Assembly (NCBI RefSeq): GCF_963855985.1
Contig: NC_087112.1
Coordinates: forward strand, 10,108,501-10,172,500
DNA from: Ostrinia nubilalis
Lineage: Eukaryota > Arthropoda > Insecta > Lepidoptera > Crambidae
Direction of reading: 5' to 3'
DNA length: 64,000 nt
Shown: piece after piece, positions 1-9,960 of the stretch
Numbering within the stretch: position 1 is the stretch's first letter
Layout of the letters: each line of letters starts with the position of its first letter
Notes under the pieces: generated by a model
What the model saw: only the letters and a program-made list of their open reading frames with translations
Told to the model about the DNA's origin: nothing
Database searches by the model: none
Made by a program: the position numbers and the translations under genes

Positions 1-83
1 AACAAATTACATACAGGGTGTTAGGTAAATGGGTATATGAGCCGACACTAGCCCATGTTAACATGGTTATAATATGCCATGTT

Positions 84-1289
84 TCAGCCAAATGACGTCC
101 ACTGCTGGACAAAGGCCTCCCCCAAGGTTTTCCACAATGAACGGTCCTGCGCTGCCCGCATCCAGGCTCTTCCCGCGACCTTTACCAGATCGTCGGTCCA
201 CCTAGTAGGAGGCCTGCCCACGCTACGTTTTCCAGCCCGTGGTCGCCACTCGAGAACTTTCCTGCCCCAACGGCCATCGTCTCTACGAGCTATGTGCCCC
301 GCCCACTGCCACTTGATTTTAGCAATTCTGCGAGCTATGTCGGTTACTTTGGTTCTCCTACGGATCTCCTCATTTCTGATTCGATCACGCAGGGAAACTC
401 CGAGCATAGCCCGCTCCATCGCCCTTTGGGTGACCTTGAGCCTTCTTATGAGGCCCATAGTAAGCGACCACGTTTCGGATCCATATATCAACACTGGCAA
501 TACACACTGCTCGAAGACTTTTGTCTTGAGACACTGCGGTATTTCGGACATGAGTATATGGCGAAGCTTCCCGAACGCTGCCCATCCGAGTTGGATTCGA
601 CGATTGACCTCTTTCTCGAAGTTGGACCTACCTAGCTGGACTGTTTGTCCCAGGTATACATAATTGTCGACAACTTCGAGTGTAGAGTCTCCAACCTTCA
701 GAGGAGTGGGTGCAACACGGACATTAGACATGATTTTTGTCTTGTCCATGTTCATTCTGAGGCCCACTTGTTGAGAGGCTCTACTGAGGCCATCGAGCAT
801 TGTGCCTAGATCCTCCAAGGTCTCAGCCATGACTACGATATCGTCCGCGAATCGAAGGTGGGTGATGTACTCGCCGTTGATATTTATGCCAAATCCGTTC
901 CAGTCCAGAAGCTTGAAGACATCTTCCAGGGCGGTGGTAAACAGTTTTGGAGATATAACGTCTCCCTGTCTTACCCCTCGCTGCAACTGGATAGGTTTCG
1001 AATCCCGATCCTGGAGGCGGACCGACATTGTGGCGTTTTTGTACAAACCCCTCAACACTTCGATATATCGATAGTCAATTTGGCACCTTTGGAGAGACTG
1101 TAGCACTGCCCAGGTCTCGACCGAATCGAAGGCTTTCTCATAATCCACAAACGCCAGGCAAAGTGGTTGATTATACTCCTCGGTCTTCTGTATAATCTGC
1201 CTTAACGTATGTATGTGGTCTATGGTACTAAAGCCTTTTCGGAAACCGGCTTGTTCGGGAGGCTGGAAGTCGTCGAGCCTGCGAGCCAT
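84..1289 (-). CDS. RTE-type LINE reverse transcriptase, 5'-truncated
   Basis: Open frame of 401 codons covering the reverse transcriptase from the fingers/palm to the C-terminus of a non-LTR retrotransposon. Visible motifs are YEKAFDSV (motif A aspartate), RQGDVISP, and the catalytic FADD box in LRFADDIVV. The C-terminal tail [13 protein letters not shown] followed by [11 protein letters not shown] is typical of lepidopteran RTE-family elements. The endonuclease and the first RT blocks are missing, so this is a 5'-truncated copy. The ATG at 1289 is internal to the family protein and not a genuine start. The frame has no stops, which suggests a fairly recent insertion. It abuts a plus-strand RTE tail of another subfamily at about 1299. 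Confidence 0.85.
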   Translation of the reverse strand: MARRLDDFQPPEQAGFRKGFSTIDHIHTLRQIIQKTEEYNQPLCLAFVDYEKAFDSVETWAVLQSLQRCQIDYRYIEVLRGLYKNATMSVRLQDRDSKPIQLQRGVRQGDVISPKLFTTALEDVFKLLDWNGFGININGEYITHLRFADDIVVMAETLEDLGTMLDGLSRASQQVGLRMNMDKTKIMSNVRVAPTPLKVGDSTLEVVDNYVYLGQTVQLGRSNFEKEVNRRIQLGWAAFGKLRHILMSEIPQCLKTKVFEQCVLPVLIYGSETWSLTMGLIRRLKVTQRAMERAMLGVSLRDRIRNEEIRRRTKVTDIARRIAKIKWQWAGHIARRDDGRWGRKVLEWRPRAGKRSVGRPPTRWTDDLVKVAGRAWMRAAQDRSLWKTLGEAFVQQWTSFG

Positions 1290-1298
1290 AAGGCCATG

Positions 1299-1503
1299 TT
1301 AATAGGGTTCAAGTGGAGGCTACGTACCGGAAAGCGCATCGTAGGACGTCCACCTACAAAGTGGACCGACGACCTAATAAAGGTAAGCAGGAAGGTGCTG
1401 GATGCAGGCCGCTACCAAGCGGTCATTATGAAAATCATTGGGGTACAGGCCTATGTTCAGCAGTGGACGTCCTATGGCTGAAATGATGATGATGATGATG
1501 ATA
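1299..1503 (+). mobile_element. RTE LINE 3'-end fragment, second subfamily
   Basis: Plus-strand remnant encoding GRPPTKWTDDLIKV and a YVQQWTSYG-like terminus, followed by a GATGATGATGATGATG tail, the short tandem-repeat 3' end expected of RTE elements. It differs in sequence from the minus-strand RTE next to it, so it is a separate insertion, not an inverted part of the same copy. Confidence 0.7.
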
Positions 1504-2630
1504 AAATGTTGCTTTATTAAAATTCCTACGCTAAAAATTATCCATTTGTATTTGATGCCACTATGCAGTCCTAGTTTAACTATTACGAGAAAAACTCATT
1601 TTTGCAGTTTTCATACTAGTTGCTATTCAAGTAGCCATAAGATAAAAATAATACAGAATACATAAGCTTGTGATACCTTTTCAGAATCTCAATTAACCAA
1701 GGAAGTTTTTAAGGTAATGGGCACGATGGTCTTCCTACATTTTTTTTACACGATGGCTGATCAAAAGTGCAAGACAATGAATTCATTTTTCCTTCTTCTC
1801 TGCGATTTCTTAAAATTTTCATACTTTCGAACTAGTTTGTTGAACTTTAATCTTTTCTTTTGATAGCCCAACTATCCCTTGTGATAAGGAAAAAAACTAG
1901 ATTGAAAAGTATCCTCATTTGTAGAAATGGCATGAGAAAAAGTAATCGCAGGTGGCAATTTTCTAAAAATGCACAAAAACTTAAAAATCTTGAAAACGGT
2001 GATATTTTTACTGGGGTCAAAATTGGACGTTAGGGAGACCATGGCGAGGCCTATCGATGGTTACAGGGTTATCCATTGTTTTTGGGACACCCTGTATATT
2101 GTTTACCTTTAAGTCTGGATAATTTTAACTGGTAGGGCAAAAAGATTATGAGACATGTAAAGTCTCCTTAAGAGCAAAACTTTTTTTTCATTAGTCTTTA
2201 TTTTTTCTTTAAATATTTGGCGATTTGTAAGTACACACGCCCACAATGTTAACTATCCATTTCCGTTTTTGGTCTCGCTCTAATCAAATGGCGATTCTTT
2301 GCGATAGAACGAGATGACATGACTTTCAATGGGCAGTTAACACTGTTGGCGATAGTACCTACTATTAAAATAAAATAAAGAAATTTTGACTTTGATCTAG
2401 TCCCCTATCGTGTGGTCACTGTACACATGACCGCCAGCGTCACGCCCGACTGGTAATGGCACGTCTCTAGGAAATCATTTCCGCCGGCTCTACTGGACTG
2501 AACTTTACACTGATCGAGTTGATTAATCGTAGATCATTGTTTAATTCATTGTTAGGATCGATAAAAGAAAGAAGTTGTTTAATGTAAAGATAACATGGAT
2601 ACGGTTTTTTCCCTGACTGCGTTAAAAGGA
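1504..2630. other. AT-rich stretch, no gene recognised
   Basis: No convincing open frame. The right-hand part up to about 2096 may be the body of the TIR element that begins at position 13. Bases 2400-2560 are of more balanced composition but show no domain or RNA gene. Confidence 0.4.
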
Positions 2631-2638
2631 GCGTTAAA

Positions 2639-3124
2639 AGAGTGCAAAAAACTCACCTATTACATTAGCTGGTATAGCACCTAGCTCTAGAATCATCTGA
2701 TGATGACAATTCATCAAGTCATTTACTGCAAGAGCATGACTTTCTTCTCTCTGATTTACCAGAGGCAAGTTGAGGATATGGCCTTCACTCTCCATGCTGA
2801 CCAGTGTGCTTACCATGAGTTTACGCAAGGTGTGCTTGCTAGCGACTGCGTAAAAAAATAACATTAATTGTATGACATATTGTGCAGCGCCCCTAGCGGC
2901 TACTTTCAAGAAACAAAATCTTCATAGAGATTTTTGACATACTCGCTAGCGAGCACACCTAATGTAAACTCATGGTAGGTACAATGATGGTTTGGGAACT
3001 TGGGGAGGCTTGATGTTCTCAGATTTGTCCCATAATCTCCTCCTACCACATCCACGTAAAGCATAAGCCTGTTATTTCTGCTCTTCAGGACCACACGGCC
3101 AATAAAAACAGCACAGACAGACAC
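2639..3124 (-). other. Unrecognised minus-strand open segments split by a small inverted repeat
   Basis: Two minus-strand open segments are separated by a hairpin element at about 2812-2980. The upstream one (3124-2906) contains GRVVLKSRNNRLMLYVDVVG, the downstream one ILNLPLVNQREESHALAVND. The downstream segment ends at a consensus donor: TAATAG is followed by GTGAGTTTT just below 2650. The composition looks protein-like and the donor is good, so this may be a fragment of a host or transposon exon broken by the MITE. I do not recognise the family and assign no function. Confidence 0.25.
2812..2980. mobile_element. Short hairpin (MITE-like) element
   Basis: ACCATGAGTTTACGCAAGGT at about 2812 is matched in inverse orientation by a segment ending ACTCATGGTAGGT at about 2980, giving arms of roughly 45 bp around a 75-bp centre. 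It interrupts an otherwise open minus-strand segment. Confidence 0.55.
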
Positions 3125-3127
3125 TAA

Positions 3128-3223
3128 CGCCCGTATTCACAAACATTACTATGAGGTCTCACAGTGCGCGTATTAAACGCTGTGCGTTCGATTTGAAGTA
3201 AGCATCGTTTGTGAATACGGGCG
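3128..3223. mobile_element. Tourist-like MITE, copy 1 (internally deleted)
   Basis: Inverted ends CGCCCGTATTCACAAAC and GTTTGTGAATACGGGCG are flanked on both sides by TAA, the 3-bp target duplication typical of PIF/Harbinger MITEs. Longer copies of the same family sit at 13416 and 33112, where the centre carries about 45 extra bases. Confidence 0.8.
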
Positions 3224-3488
3224 TAATACATGACTATGTCTTCATTTTCCATTACCCAAAAGGCATTGACATCTATTAGCCAAAGGGCGTAATTTGCAAC
3301 ACTGCAAATGTTTGCACACAGCATAAACGTTATTTCTATAAGATTCACTGCTGACTGTTACGCAAGTGTCAACTGTCAACAGAGGCTGTGTCAATGCATC
3401 CTTAAGATGCGCATGCGCAATGCGCGACGCGTTTGCTTTTGTTCCGCTGAATAGAGCTGGGGCACTTCATGTTTGGTTGTCTCTTTAA

Positions 3489-3600
3489 AAATTTATTTAT
3501 TTATTATTTATTTATTTATTTATTGACAAAGATCTAACAACAACACATCTTTACACAAACAAGTAATGCATGCAATGATGACAAGACCAAAAGATGTGTC
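3489..3600 (-). repeat. TTTA-rich tail, probable LINE 3' end
   Basis: A run of TTTA units (3489-3524) is followed by TTGACAAAGATCTAACAAC. The layout resembles the 3' end of a minus-strand non-LTR retrotransposon. No coding remnant is visible. Confidence 0.35.
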
Positions 3601-4195
3601 TTTATTTGTGTCTTTATGTGTTTTATTTGAGAAGAAGGTATGTAATTCAAAAGCTTCGCAAAAAAATTTAGAGATGGTAAAAAATAATTAGGAGCCAATT
3701 AAACTCAAATTCTCATGAGACTGACATTGTTTTGATTAAAAGAATGCTGCAATGGGAATTCATGTTTTAAATCTTGTTATTTTTAATTGCCGCAACGACG
3801 ACCAATCAAATATTAAAACAGATCTCACCAACTAAATGTTTTTTTACAAATTATTACTTTCTTGCTGTTTTCTTAACGTTATGTTACGGTAGAAATAGTA
3901 TAAATTAAATCGCTGGCAATAATATACAAAGTGTCCATTTTATCGATACGATGTTATCGTCACATCACTATTCCTCTCGACCCAGTGCATTATGAAATGT
4001 TATTTCAAACACTTTTGCTCTCTGTCAATGCCCTTCTGCTGGTGTTGTTAGTCTGTAGTATGACGTAGTAGACCATTTAAATAATGGAGGTTTAACTAGC
4101 TTCTGCCCATGACTTTGTCCACCATACGGTGTTCTACAGAAAGTATTGCGCGTCTTGAGTTTGATTGTGTGTTTTTGAAAACACAATCACAATGT
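3601..4195. other. AT-rich stretch, nothing recognised
   Basis: No open frame above noise, no RNA gene and no repeat match to other parts of the window. Confidence 0.5.
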
Positions 4196-4201
4196 TTTAA
4201 A

Positions 4202-4345
4202 TAAACAACTAGAAAAAATCGAACTGCCTCTAAGGCGGGACTCGAACCCACGACCTTCCGCTTGCCGGGCGACTGCTCTTCCAACTGAGCTACTTAGATG
4301 TCCCGCCTCAGGCAGTTCGATTTTTTAAAGTTGTTTATTTAAAAT
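4202..4345. mobile_element. Palindromic element enclosing a tRNA-like gene
   Basis: The left arm runs AATAAACAACT, GAAAAAATCGAACTGCCT, AAGGCGGGAC. The right arm is its inverse: GTCCCGCCT, AGGCAGTTCGATTTTTT, AGTTGTTTATTT. The arms are about 45 bp. The middle is the tRNA-like sequence on the minus strand. A fragment of the same arm occurs at about 15297. The whole looks like a small foldback transposon or SINE derivative. Confidence 0.65.
4228..4299 (-). tRNA. tRNA-Ala(GGC)-like gene or tRNA-derived pseudogene
   Basis: A 72-nt cloverleaf can be drawn. The acceptor stem has 6 of 7 pairs (TCTAAG with CTTAGA). The D arm carries a consensus box A, TAGCTCAGTTGG. The T arm carries a consensus box B, GGTTCGAGTCC. 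The anticodon loop is CCGGCAA, which puts GGC (Ala) in the anticodon position. A T6 run, a Pol III terminator, follows about 10 nt downstream at 4212-4217. Two features argue against a working tRNA: C at position 33 instead of the near-universal U, and mismatches in the acceptor and anticodon stems. It is probably transcribable but derived. It sits inside an inverted repeat. Confidence 0.5.
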
Positions 4346-4349
4346 TTTG

Positions 4350-4934
4350 TTGAGAAGCGACTCTATTCGCTAAGAAATTTTGATAACAATTACAATGATG
4401 GTGAACCAATGAAAAAACGTTTTATAGAGCTCTTGCCAGTTTCTGATTATTACGATGATCTCATACTAAATCCTTAAAATGAAAATTAATACAAATAACA
4501 ACACAATTGTGTTATTAATTAATCAGCAACGCGTTAGATAAACAAATGAACATTGTGCTATCAAAGTACAATGTCCATTTATTTATCTAATTATGAAGCG
4601 GTTTGTATGGTTTTTGGTGTGTCACGATGAAACATAATAATTAAGAACACTATGGAAATTTCTAGTTATGTATGAGTATTTCATGTTCAAGGTCTAAGAG
4701 GAAAACAACATGCTTGATAATTTGGGAAAAAATATTACAAATTGTCCATATAAAATACTTACCTACAGTTCTAAAATTGTATTGCACATTGCAACGCCTT
4801 GTGGTTTTCGAATCCATTGAGTCATCATGCCTTTTTTGTGGTGAGGTGACTAAAAAAATAAAAATAAAGTGATTACTGTCATTCGTCACGAACTGCAGCT
4901 GTTGTTTTGACGAAGCTGCATATTGTTATGAATG
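4350..4934. other. AT-rich stretch, nothing recognised
   Basis: Short open segments occur on both strands but none looks like a protein domain. Confidence 0.5.
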
Positions 4935-5030
4935 TGGTCGATTAAAAATTAAAATAAAATAAAATTCATAAAATTCATTTATTTTTGCAAATAGGCTTTA
5001 AAAAAGCGCTTTTACACGTCCCAATATTAA

Positions 5031-5888
5031 CCCTACGTGCTTGCACACGTTGACTCGCGGGCGCGGGCGCGGGCGCGGTGACGAAATATCAAACATATGT
5101 AGTGATTCCAAGTGTTCACGTACGAAACGCACGTGCGGTCTAACTAGCGGGCAAGCTAGCGACTGGCGCGCGCGGAGCGCTCGCGGTAATTTCAACGCGT
5201 GAAGATGTTTGTGTGTGTTCATGTCAAACTAGCGGCGGCGCGCGCGTTTCACTCGCGACGTCAGGTAAGTTCAACCAGTTTGATCTTGTCGCTAGAAACG
5301 ATAGCACGTTTTTATCATGTCGTTCAATACAGAAGAGTTTATTAGTGCTATTCAGGCTAGAACTCCTATTTGGCAAAGTAAACACAGTCATCATATGAAC
5401 AGAAATGTTGTTTAGTTGATAACGATAATATTAATTAAATTAAATAATAAAGAGGAACCTTGTTTGAATTTGATTTTGATTGAAAATTATAAATTACTTA
5501 CTAAGAAAATTTTTTTTTTAAACTCACCTTATAGTTACAAATAGTCTTTCTTCGGGCTTTATACTTTTATGAAAATTTGTGTCTACTTTTGAAATATCAC
5601 TCCTTATTGAATCCAGTATGTAATCAAAACAGTTGACACTCATCCTGGTATATCCAAAAAACCTTGAAGGATGTTCTCTCAAATTACGATATAAAGTATG
5701 AAATTCACCATACCGTTCTCTTTCTTTATTAATCTCGTGCACACCAATTCTAATTTTTAGCATCTCCCACTTTAGGTATGAATTTTCGGTTAAAAATAAA
5801 AGATCGTCGTCCATAATTCGACCTCTGACAATACGTCACAATCGCGCGAACGCCTGGTCGTCAATATGAACACGAGCTCGCGACGTTA

Positions 5889-5919
<31 letters not shown>

Positions 5920-5943
5920 GTGCCTACGTGAACAAGCACTATC
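5031..5943. mobile_element. PIF/Harbinger-like element with GC-hexamer terminal repeats
   Basis: Inverted ends begin GTGCTTG and pass into arrays of GCGGGC hexamers: about three units on the left (5057-5080) and about four on the right in inverse orientation (5888-5920). Inside is the N-terminal exon of a Harbinger transposase on the minus strand. The catalytic DDE part is absent, so the copy is non-autonomous. The target duplication is unclear (CTA or TA). The insertion splits the LINE 3' UTR. Confidence 0.65.
5528..5814 (-). pseudogene. Harbinger transposase (HARBI1-like) N-terminal exon
   Basis: The open frame starts at an ATG at 5814 and ends at a consensus donor (CTATAAG followed by GTGAGTT, boundary 5528). 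The 95 codons include YGEFHTLYRNLREHPSRFF, RMSVNCFDYILDSI and KSIKPEERLFVTIR. This is the conserved N-terminal block of PIF/Harbinger nucleases, in which the EFH-LY and MS-FDYLL motifs precede the catalytic domain. The following exon with the DDE residues is not found downstream, so the gene is a remnant. It overlaps nothing else except the interrupted LINE UTR. Confidence 0.75.
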
Positions 5944-6085
5944 ACTGCTTCGGGACAATAAATGGGCCAGTGCTGAGAAGAAGCAGCGCAAGAAACTCAG
6001 TCACTATTGTCAGCCTCCTTTTCAAGGTTTTACAGTCTTTAAAATATACAAATTATAGTCATAAGTATTAATGCGAGCTAGGTAG

Positions 6086-7829
6086 TTAAACATTCCAAAC
6101 ATTTTTATCCTTTATATAATCATCAACTTTATAGTAGCCCTTTTTCATTAAGGTGCTTTTGATATGTGCTTTAAATTTATGAATGGGCAATTCTACAACA
6201 GTTTGTGGTAATTTATTGAAAAGTTTAATACATTTCCCCATAAATGAATTACCAATCTTGTGCAGTCTGAAATTTGGAACGGCAAGTTTATTTTTGTTTC
6301 TTGTATTGAACTTGTGTAAATCACTCTTTCTAGTAAATTGCTCTATATTTTTGCGAACATATAAAAGGTTTTCATAAATGAACTGTGAAGCTACTGTCAG
6401 TATATTAATCTCCTTAAAGAATTCTCTCAAGGAAAATCGGGGTCCAAGGTTATAAATGGCCCGCACTGCTCTCTTCTGCAGAACGAACACAGTTTCAATG
6501 TCCGCAGCTGAGCCCCACAACAATATGCCGTATGACATTATACTATGAAAATAGCTAAAATAAACTAGCCTTGCCGTTTCAATGTCAGTTAATTGCCTTA
6601 TCTTTCTCACTGCAAAAGCAGCTGAACTGAGCCTTGCTGACAAGGTTTCAATATGAGGACCCCACTGAAGTTTAGAGTCTAAAGTGATTCCCAAGAATGT
6701 TGTGGAACTTATGCTATTTAATGGTTCATTCTTCACCATCAATTGTGTGGGAACCTGCCTCACATTAGGTAAGGTAAATTTAATGCACTTAGTTTTGTTT
6801 GCATTTAACAATAAGTTGTTAACAGTAAACCAATGCAAAACCTGTGAGAGTGTGTCATTTATATCATCAAGGTTTACTTTACCTATATCAACTTTGAAAA
6901 TGAGAGATGTGTCATCAGCAAATAACACAATATCACATAGATCTTTTACAAAGTAGGGAAGGTCATTAATATAAATAAGAAATAGCAAAGGTCCCAATAT
7001 CGATCCCTGTGGCACACCCATGGTAAGAGGTGCTCCAGAAGACTCAGTTCCGTTAATACAAACTTTTTGCTTTCTGCCTGTGAGATACGAGTTCAACAGA
7101 TCAAGTGCCTCATCCGAAACACCATAATGTCGCAATTTTTTTAGTAAGGTTTGGTGGTCTACACAATCAAACGCTTTTGAAAGGTCACAAAAAATACCAA
7201 CAGCGTCTTTTTTACTCTCCCAAGCATCAAAGACGTGTTTCAGTAGTGCTACTCCAGCGTCAGTAGTACTTCTACCTTTGGTAAAACCAAATTGTTTCTT
7301 GTGAAGTAATTTGTTGAAAATAAAATGAGAAAGAAGTTGATGAAATATAATTTTCTCAAAAATTTTGCTAAGTACTGGTAAAATAGAAATCGGCCGAAAA
7401 TTAGAGGGGTCACATTTATCACCAGCCTTAAACAATGGGATTATTTTACTTAATTTCATTAAACTAGGAAAGCAACCTTGATCAATGCATGTGTTAAAAA
7501 TGAATGCAAGGTGAGGAGCTATGGTGTCAATAATTGTCCCAATAATACTGACAGAGATTCCCCAAAGGTCCTCGGTTTTTTTCATATTCAATTCTCTGAA
7601 GGTTTTAATTACTGTATTACAATCTATATGCCTGAACTGGAGTAGAGACTGGCACTCGGTGACATTAGATTTTAAGAGAGACTCTGCAAGAATTGGCGAT
7701 GAATTCAATGCTTTAGTTGTTTCGGACGCAATGTTTGAGAAGAATGTCTCAAATGTGGTTGCAACATCTGTATCTGAATTTATAACTTCATTCCCGACTT
7801 TCAGTGAGAAGGTGTTATCCTTTCAGTGA
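6086..7829 (-). CDS. CR1/jockey-superfamily LINE reverse transcriptase, 5'-truncated
   Basis: The frame is open from just below a TGA at about 7830 to the stop at 6086, roughly 580 codons. No ATG is needed because the 5' end is truncated. The RT domain is complete: FRPISILPVLSKIFEKII (block 2), FCDLSKAFDCVDH (motif A), GVPQGSILGPLLFLIY (motif B) and VLFADDTSL (catalytic FADD). The C-terminus holds the usual thumb and tail region. The endonuclease domain and ORF1 are missing. The frame has no stops, suggesting a fairly young copy. The exact clade (CR1, L2 or jockey-related) would need a tree. Confidence 0.88.
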
Positions 7830-7830
7830 G

Positions 7831-8561
7831 ATTGCAGTTTATTTCGAGTCAGTAACATTTGGACGGTCACTCACATCGTAGTCTTCTTCTTTTTCTTTGT
7901 TGATTGGTTTTCCAGTGTCAAGTGGCATTTCCTTAGTAGTCAACATAACAGATAGCTATTTTAAAACACAATCCCCATGTAATTAAAATGATTTTTAAGT
8001 GCGTATTTCATCTTTTTCGCCAGAACATTTTACATTCAATGCATCTTTTTTTTTGTAAAGTGTAGAACTTAAAATTTTATCACATAGATCTTTTAGTTGG
8101 GTTAAAAATATGACGGAAGAACGGACATTGTAGAGTGTAGGTATATACGATAACAAAGGATCGCAAAGATGCGCACGAGCAGATTTACTGGCACTGATAA
8201 GCGGTTCCTGTGGGTGAATCATCTGTGTAATCCATACATTGTCAATATGACTAACCAATACTCGAAGTCAAATTGCCTTTGCTAGCTTTCGCGAGACAAT
8301 AATTAAAAAGAATTCATTGAATCTTCACAGCGCAGTTTACAATTCGAATTCGTGGTAAATTTTTGTCATAAACGTGTTTTTTTATTCTTCCCGATACTTC
8401 GGCATTGGCATTTGAAATTGGACGCTTGATTTGAAATTCTATGCTAAATCTCGGTCTCTGGCATGTTATTTAGCAATAAGTGCCATTTGCAACTCAAATA
8501 TAGTCTGACGTATCACTGGCGACGTAAAAATCGCAAATCGTTTCTGCGAATTATAATTACA
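7831..8561. other. AT-rich stretch, no gene recognised
   Basis: There is an 87-codon open segment on the minus strand at 7995-8258 without recognisable domain content or splice sites of note. I regard it as chance. Confidence 0.4.
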
Positions 8562-8984
8562 CTAGCTTTCCGCCCGCGGCTTCGCTCGCGTGGACTACAT
8601 ATTTTTTTCCAAAATGAAATGTAGCCTATGTTACACGTGGATAATGTAGCTTTCTAATGAAAGAAGAATTATTAAAATCGGTCCAGTACTTTTTTAGTTT
8701 ATTCGTTACATACAAAAATACTCGCTCGTAGAGACGATGGCCGTTGGGGCAGAAAAGTTCTCGAGTGGCGACCACGGGCTGGAAGACGTAGCGTGGGTAG
8801 GCCTCCTACTAGGTGACCGACGATCTGGTAAAGGTCGCGGGAAAAGCCTGGATGCGGGCAGCGCAAGACCGTGCAGTGTGGCAAACCTTGGAGGAGGCCT
8901 TTGTCCAGCAGTGGACGTCATTTGGCTGAAACGAACGAACGATACAAAAATACAAATCTTTCCTCTTTATAATATAAGTGTAGA
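8562..8984 (-). mobile_element. Non-autonomous Helitron, interrupted by an RTE fragment
   Basis: Read on the minus strand, it begins TCTACACTTATATTATAAAG and ends with a GC-rich hairpin (GCGAGCGAAGCCGCGGGCGG) followed by AAAGCTAG and then T. This matches Helitron rules: 5' TC, a 3' hairpin before CTRR, and insertion between A and T. An RTE fragment occupies 8722-8941 with its own target duplication. Confidence 0.7.
8722..8941 (+). mobile_element. RTE LINE 3'-end fragment with 12-bp target duplication
   Basis: The fragment encodes the degenerate RTE C-terminal tail and ends in GAAACGAACGAACG, a short tandem-repeat tail. ATACAAAAATAC occurs immediately before (8710-8721) and after (8942-8953), a clear target-site duplication. 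It lies inside a Helitron. Confidence 0.85.
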
Positions 8985-9626
8985 TATATCCAGTCTGATT
9001 TTGGAAGATTGGAAGTCCCAATTACACACAATCATACCCAAAGCAGATGTTTCATAGTATCCTCATCATCCTTAATCGGATCGCATCATATTTGGAGTCT
9101 CCGAGGCCAGGGAGAGGACAGACCTGACCTCAGCTATTGTTAAGGCTAGGTGCTAATGAGGTATTTAGCACCTCTCTCTAACGGCTTCCAGTGGGACGTA
9201 TAATGGCATCGTTCTATCGCGAGAACAGTGTCAACGATGTTATGCTGACTCAACAGTGTAAAAAAATTCAGCACATGGTTAAAGGTTTTTGTCGCAAAAT
9301 ATTACTTATTTCAACTGCATAAAGTGCTTTGATTAATGAGCTGTCGTATATGCGACATACTAAACTCGGTTAGCGTACAACATTTATTTTAAAGCGTACT
9401 TAGCGCTCAGTTAATTACTCGTAGTTCAACAGTTTTGACACCACCAAATAATTGACATACTTTTAATGAGTTGTGAAAACTGCAATTGCCCCAAAGATTT
9501 CGCATTAAATCGGTTGTTCTTGTTCGCCTACTTGATCAAAAATTCGTCTAATCTGACTGTTAAAATTGAAAGCCTGGGCTAAATAGGACACCTGTGGGTC
9601 AGGTATACCAAAAGATCGCTTGAAGC
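8985..9626. other. No gene recognised
   Basis: Mixed-composition segment. 9060-9200 has near-balanced GC and may be an old repeat, but no domain is readable. Confidence 0.4.
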
Positions 9627-9960
9627 TTGAAGTTCAGACTGTCCCTTTTTTGTAGCACATCAGGGATATTTGCGGATTACCAAACAGACGGGTTTAGGGC
9701 CATAATACGCAAGAAATCTGTATCCCTTATTACCAGGGTGCGAGCCAGTCGCAACAGCATTCTGAGGACCCTAGCGGACAGATACACATCGCCGCTATGG
9801 AAGTGTCTTGTGCAGAGACTGATCACGGGGCCTTATCCACCCCCATGATGGTCCGTCTCTGCACAGGGTACAATTTTCGAATTTTAATTTGTTGTTGTTT
9901 TTGTTTATGTTTATTTCGAACCCGCTTAATATGGACTTTTAAAATTGTCTGAAATAAAAA
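9627..9960 (+). mobile_element. LINE C-terminal and 3' UTR fragment
   Basis: The open segment contains YQTDGFRAIIRKKSVSLI, VRASRNSILRTLADR and SPLWKCL. It resembles the C-terminal tail that follows RT in some insect non-LTR elements. An AT-rich trailer with GTTGTTGTTTTTG follows. No RT core is present. Family assignment is tentative. Confidence 0.4.

Larger units (their letters stand above)
13..2096. mobile_element. Possible ~2 kb TIR element interrupted by RTE LINE fragments
   Basis: The left edge reads TACAGGGTGTTAGGTAAATG and the right edge at about 2085-2096 reads GACACCCTGTA, giving a short inverted terminus of about 10 bp. The left 65 bp recur at 24556. Between them lie two RTE LINE fragments (84-1503) that look like later insertions. 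No transposase is visible, so this may be two unrelated repeat ends that happen to match. Confidence 0.3.
4935..7830 (-). mobile_element. CR1/jockey-like LINE, 5'-truncated, 3' UTR interrupted by a Harbinger-like element
   Basis: The minus-strand element runs from a truncated RT frame (about 7829) through its stop at 6086 and 3' UTR to an A/T-rich tail at about 4935. Comparison with a separate 3' UTR copy at 15965-16150 (opposite orientation) shows that the bases flanking 5031-5943 are contiguous in that copy. The Harbinger-like element therefore inserted into this LINE. Confidence 0.75.
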
